A DNA stretch of 64,000 nt from Halomonas halophila (GTDB lineage: Bacteria; Pseudomonadota; Gammaproteobacteria; Pseudomonadales; Halomonadaceae): positions 1,116,001 to 1,180,000 of the forward strand of contig NZ_CP129121.1 of assembly GCF_030406665.1 (NCBI RefSeq), read 5' to 3'. Within the stretch, counting starts at the first letter, position 1. The number at the start of each line of letters is the position of its first letter. The notes below the pieces were generated by a model. It was not told the DNA's origin. It worked only from the letters and a program-made list of their open reading frames with translations, and ran no database searches. This document shows positions 61,422-64,000 of this stretch, piece after piece. A program made the position numbers and the translations under genes.

Positions 61422-63740
61422 TTGCCACGCGCGCATCGCCACTTCTCGTTCGCCCTGCGGGGCCTGCTACTGCTCTCGCTGCTGCTTCTGTCGCCGATGG
61501 CGGCCGCTCAGTCGCTGCCCATCTCCTCCCTGGGCGGCGGTCAGGAACAGAGCGGCGAGCAGCCGCCCGATCCCGAGGCCCTGCAGCAGGCGCTCGACCG
61601 CATCATCACCACGCTGGAAGACGAGAACCGGCGCGACCAGCTCTTGCAAAGCCTGGAATCGCTGCGCACCGCCAACAGCGAGGTCACGCAGGGGGAGGGC
61701 ATCGCCGGGCAGCAGGGGCTGCTGGGGGCGCTGGCCGATACCCTCAACGAGCTTGGCGAGCAGGCCGAGTCCGGTAGCTCGCCGTTCAACGACTGGCAGC
61801 GGCAGTTCCGCGAGGGCTGGACGGACTTCACCGAGCTGACGCTTCGCACCGGCGACGGCACGCTGCTCAACTTCGTGGTCGAGATGACGGTGCTGGTCGG
61901 CATCTGGGCCGGGCTGCTGGTGATCCTGATCGCGCTGGGACGGCGGCTGGCGCAGCGGCGCGGCTGGCCGCTGGACCTGCCCCGCGAGCCCAAGGGGCTG
62001 TTGCTGGCGATTCACTTCCTGCGCCGCCTGTTGCCCTGGGCGCTGGCCTTCGTGCTGGCGCTGGGCGTGGCCCAGCTGGTGCCCGAGAGCCCGGGGCGCA
62101 CCGGGGCGCTGGTGGTGGCCTATATCTCGCTGTGCGGGCGTACCCTGTCGGTGGTGGTGGAGACGGTGATCTCGGTGTTCACCCGCGGTCATCGCTTCGT
62201 CGCCGTGCAGATCCTCCAGCAGCGGGCGCTGCGGCCGCTGTTCGTGATCGGCGCGCTGATCGCCCTGGGCGATGCCCTCAATTCCACGCGGATCACCGAC
62301 TCGATCGGCGACGACCTGGCCAACCTGCTGTCGGTGATCGCCAACGTGCTGGCCGCGCTGCTCAGCGGGCGCTTCGTGATCCGTTTCAAGCGGCCGATCA
62401 CGCACCTGATTCGCAATCGCTCGTACAAGCATCGTCGCGACAGCAGCAACGCCGCCGACATGGCGCGTGCGGTGGGCGGGCTGTGGCACATCCCGGCGCT
62501 GCTGCTGGTGGGGGGCTCGCTGGTGGCGATCTTCGTCACCGGCGGCGACGTGGCCACCGCCCTGGCGCGCTCCATCGTCTCGGCCTCGCTGCTGGTGCTG
62601 ACCCTGGTGGTGGCCGGGCTGATCCGCCGTCATTCCGAGCGCCGCACCAAGCGCCGCTTTCGCCGCGAGTATCGCCGCCGGCTGGAACGCTTCGGCTACA
62701 CCCTGGCCCACGTGGTGGCCTGGATCGCCTTCGCCGAGCTTTTCCTGCAGGTGTGGGGCGGATCGCTGATCGGCATCGGCCGCGAGGGCGTGGCCAGCGT
62801 GCGCATCGGCCAGGCGCTGCTCGGTATCGGCTTCACCGTGCTGCTGGCCTGGCTGGCCTGGATCTTCGCCGACACCGCCATCCAGCGGGCGCTGGCTTCC
62901 TCGGCGCGTGCCCGCGGCCGGCGCGTCAACCAGGCCCGGGCCCAGACCATCACGCCGATGATCCGCAACATCATTTTCGCCACCATCGTGATCATCGCCT
63001 CCATCGTCGGGCTGGCCAACCTGGGGGTGAACGTCACGCCGCTGCTGGCCGGTGCCGGTGTGATCGGCCTGGCGATCGGCTTCGGCGCCCAGACCCTGGT
63101 GCAGGACCTGATCACCGGCATCTTCATCCTGATCGAGGATTCGCTGGCGGTGGAAGACTTCGTGCAGATCAACGGCCACATGGGCACCGTCGAGGGGCTG
63201 ACGCTGCGCACCGTGAAGCTGCGCGACCTGGACGGCATCGTGCACATCATCACCTTCAGCCGCATCGACTCGATCCACAACATGTCGCGCCAGTTCGGCA
63301 TCGCGCTGATGAAGATCCGTATCCCCTACAGCATGAAGATCGACGACGCCATCACCCTGATGCAGGAGACCGCCCAGGCGCTGCGCCAGGACCCGATGAT
63401 GCGCCACTACATCTGGTCGCCGCTGGAGATGCAGGGCATCCATGCCTTCGAGGACGGCTGCCCGATCCTGCGCATGCGTTTCCGCACCGCGCCGGAGATG
63501 CAGTGGGACGTGGCGCGTGCCTTCAATCTGCTGCTCAAGCGTCGCATGGAGGAGCAGGGCGTCGATCTGGGCGTGCCGCGCCTGAGCGTCAGCATGGAAG
63601 GCCATGGCGGCGGCCGGCTGGACGGCAGCGCCGAGTGGGGGCAGGACCACGATGCCGCCGGGCGCGAGCCCGGCGAGGCCGGCGTGGCGGACCCTCATCG
63701 CCAGACCAGCGCCAGCGGCGGCTCGCCCGACCCGGGCTAG
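61422..63740 (+). CDS. Large MscS-family mechanosensitive channel
   Basis: A 772-residue channel. It has a signal peptide (residues ~1-30, ending MAAA), a ~115-residue periplasmic region rich in Gln and Glu, about ten further hydrophobic helices, and the MscS pore helix LANLGVNVTPLLAGAGVIGLAIGFGAQTLVQDLITGIFILIED, then the beta domain DFVQINGHMGTVEGLTLRTVKLRDLDG. Layout resembles E. coli YbiO. It opens on membrane tension to release solutes after osmotic down-shock, important for a halophile. TTG at 61422 has GGAGA 7 nt upstream and gives a better signal peptide; an ATG at 61380 has no ribosome site but is possible. Confidence 0.85.
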   Translation: MPRAHRHFSFALRGLLLLSLLLLSPMAAAQSLPISSLGGGQEQSGEQPPDPEALQQALDRIITTLEDENRRDQLLQSLESLRTANSEVTQGEGIAGQQGLLGALADTLNELGEQAESGSSPFNDWQRQFREGWTDFTELTLRTGDGTLLNFVVEMTVLVGIWAGLLVILIALGRRLAQRRGWPLDLPREPKGLLLAIHFLRRLLPWALAFVLALGVAQLVPESPGRTGALVVAYISLCGRTLSVVVETVISVFTRGHRFVAVQILQQRALRPLFVIGALIALGDALNSTRITDSIGDDLANLLSVIANVLAALLSGRFVIRFKRPITHLIRNRSYKHRRDSSNAADMARAVGGLWHIPALLLVGGSLVAIFVTGGDVATALARSIVSASLLVLTLVVAGLIRRHSERRTKRRFRREYRRRLERFGYTLAHVVAWIAFAELFLQVWGGSLIGIGREGVASVRIGQALLGIGFTVLLAWLAWIFADTAIQRALASSARARGRRVNQARAQTITPMIRNIIFATIVIIASIVGLANLGVNVTPLLAGAGVIGLAIGFGAQTLVQDLITGIFILIEDSLAVEDFVQINGHMGTVEGLTLRTVKLRDLDGIVHIITFSRIDSIHNMSRQFGIALMKIRIPYSMKIDDAITLMQETAQALRQDPMMRHYIWSPLEMQGIHAFEDGCPILRMRFRTAPEMQWDVARAFNLLLKRRMEEQGVDLGVPRLSVSMEGHGGGRLDGSAEWGQDHDAAGREPGEAGVADPHRQTSASGGSPDPG

Positions 63741-63775
63741 GGCCCAAGCTGGCGCAGGGATCGCAGCGGAAAGCG

Positions 63776-64000
63776 TCAGAGCAGATAGCGGCCCAGGGCC
63801 ACGCCGCCGGCCAGCGTCGCCAGCCACAGCACGAGCAGTATGCCGCGGCGCCTGGGCCGGCGGTTATGCGCCCGGGCGGCCACGTTCAGGCGCTGCATCC
63901 ATTCCTCGAAACGCGAGCCCGGCGGGCCCGGCGGCAGCGAGAAGTCGTCCGCCGGGCCGGCGCGCCAGTAGGGCGCGTGGGTCAGGCCCAGCCGCGCGCG
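63776..64000 (-). CDS. C-terminal end of an unidentified membrane protein (partial)
   Basis: An open frame running off the window end; its last 74 residues are visible before a TGA at 63776-63778. They read RLGLTHAPYWRAGPADDF, then FEEWMQRLNVAARAHNRRPRRR (amphipathic, basic), then a single hydrophobic helix ending GRYLL. This looks like a cytoplasmic protein with a C-terminal membrane anchor. Family not recognised. Third-position G/C bias agrees with real coding sequence. Confidence 0.5.
   Translation of the reverse strand, partial: RARLGLTHAPYWRAGPADDFSLPPGPPGSRFEEWMQRLNVAARAHNRRPRRRGILLVLWLATLAGGVALGRYLL

Noticed and set aside
61467..63827. A 786-codon minus-strand open frame antisense to the MscS gene
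   Set aside because: Its composition is dominated by His, Gln, Asp, Gly and Arg, as expected from the reverse of membrane-protein codons, and no motif is seen.

Overview
The window comes from a high-GC gammaproteobacterium, most likely a Halomonas-type member of the Halomonadaceae. That placement is inferred from the sequence: E. coli-like KdgR, KduI, KduD, MepM, YqjG, YoeB and SbcCD in a GC-rich genome that also uses TRAP carriers and IS5-type elements. No rRNA or tRNA gene lies in the window, so the placement is not firm.

Region 1 (1-9.2 kb) is uptake and pectin-derived sugar use. It holds the end of an NCS1-type permease with a tiny membrane protein, a GntP-family gluconate symporter, and on the minus strand a KdgM-type porin, a TRAP carrier (dctQ, dctM, dctP), a GH105 unsaturated uronyl hydrolase and a TIM-barrel epimerase-like protein. 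Next to it are kdgR (+) and kduI-kduD (-). Together these would bring unsaturated galacturonides into the cell, cleave them and convert the product to 2-keto-3-deoxygluconate. The minus-strand block from about 3.9 to 8.9 kb is visibly less GC-rich than the rest.

Region 2 (11.9-22.5 kb) is mostly housekeeping. It contains an ABC exporter, a MepM-like peptidoglycan endopeptidase with a LexA-like box upstream, the conserved pirin / LysR / glutathionyl-hydroquinone reductase trio (yhaK-yhaJ-yqjG), YaiI, a DeaD-type RNA helicase with a long leader, and an EamA permease.

Region 3 (22.6-43.7 kb) is a nearly complete oxidative, non-phosphorylating pentose (and galactose) pathway. It has an aldose 1-dehydrogenase with a GbpR-like LysR regulator, an exported aldose epimerase, an AraFGH-type ABC importer, an SMP-30 lactonase, L-arabonate and D-xylonate dehydratases, two different FAH-fold proteins (XylX-like and GguC/AraD1-like), and an alpha-ketoglutarate semialdehyde dehydrogenase. 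It also carries a GH43 glycosidase, a second TRAP carrier and a FadR-type GntR regulator. Palindromes built on CAACATA...TATGTTG lie in three of its promoter regions and suggest one regulon that delivers pentoses to 2-oxoglutarate.

Region 4 (43.7-52.1 kb) is accessory. A class I amidotransferase is paired with argE, followed by a monooxygenase-domain membrane protein, a SWIM zinc-finger protein and a Fic protein separated by 70-bp tandem repeats, and an SDR enzyme. An intact IS5/IS427-type element with a TA target duplication sits exactly at the stop codon of yoeB in a yefM-yoeB toxin-antitoxin pair.

Region 5 (52.1-64 kb) holds sbcD-sbcC, endonuclease V, a DUF1415 protein, an aldo/keto reductase, OsmC, an amidoligase overlapping a peptidase-C26-type amidotransferase, a large MscS channel and the end of an unidentified membrane protein.
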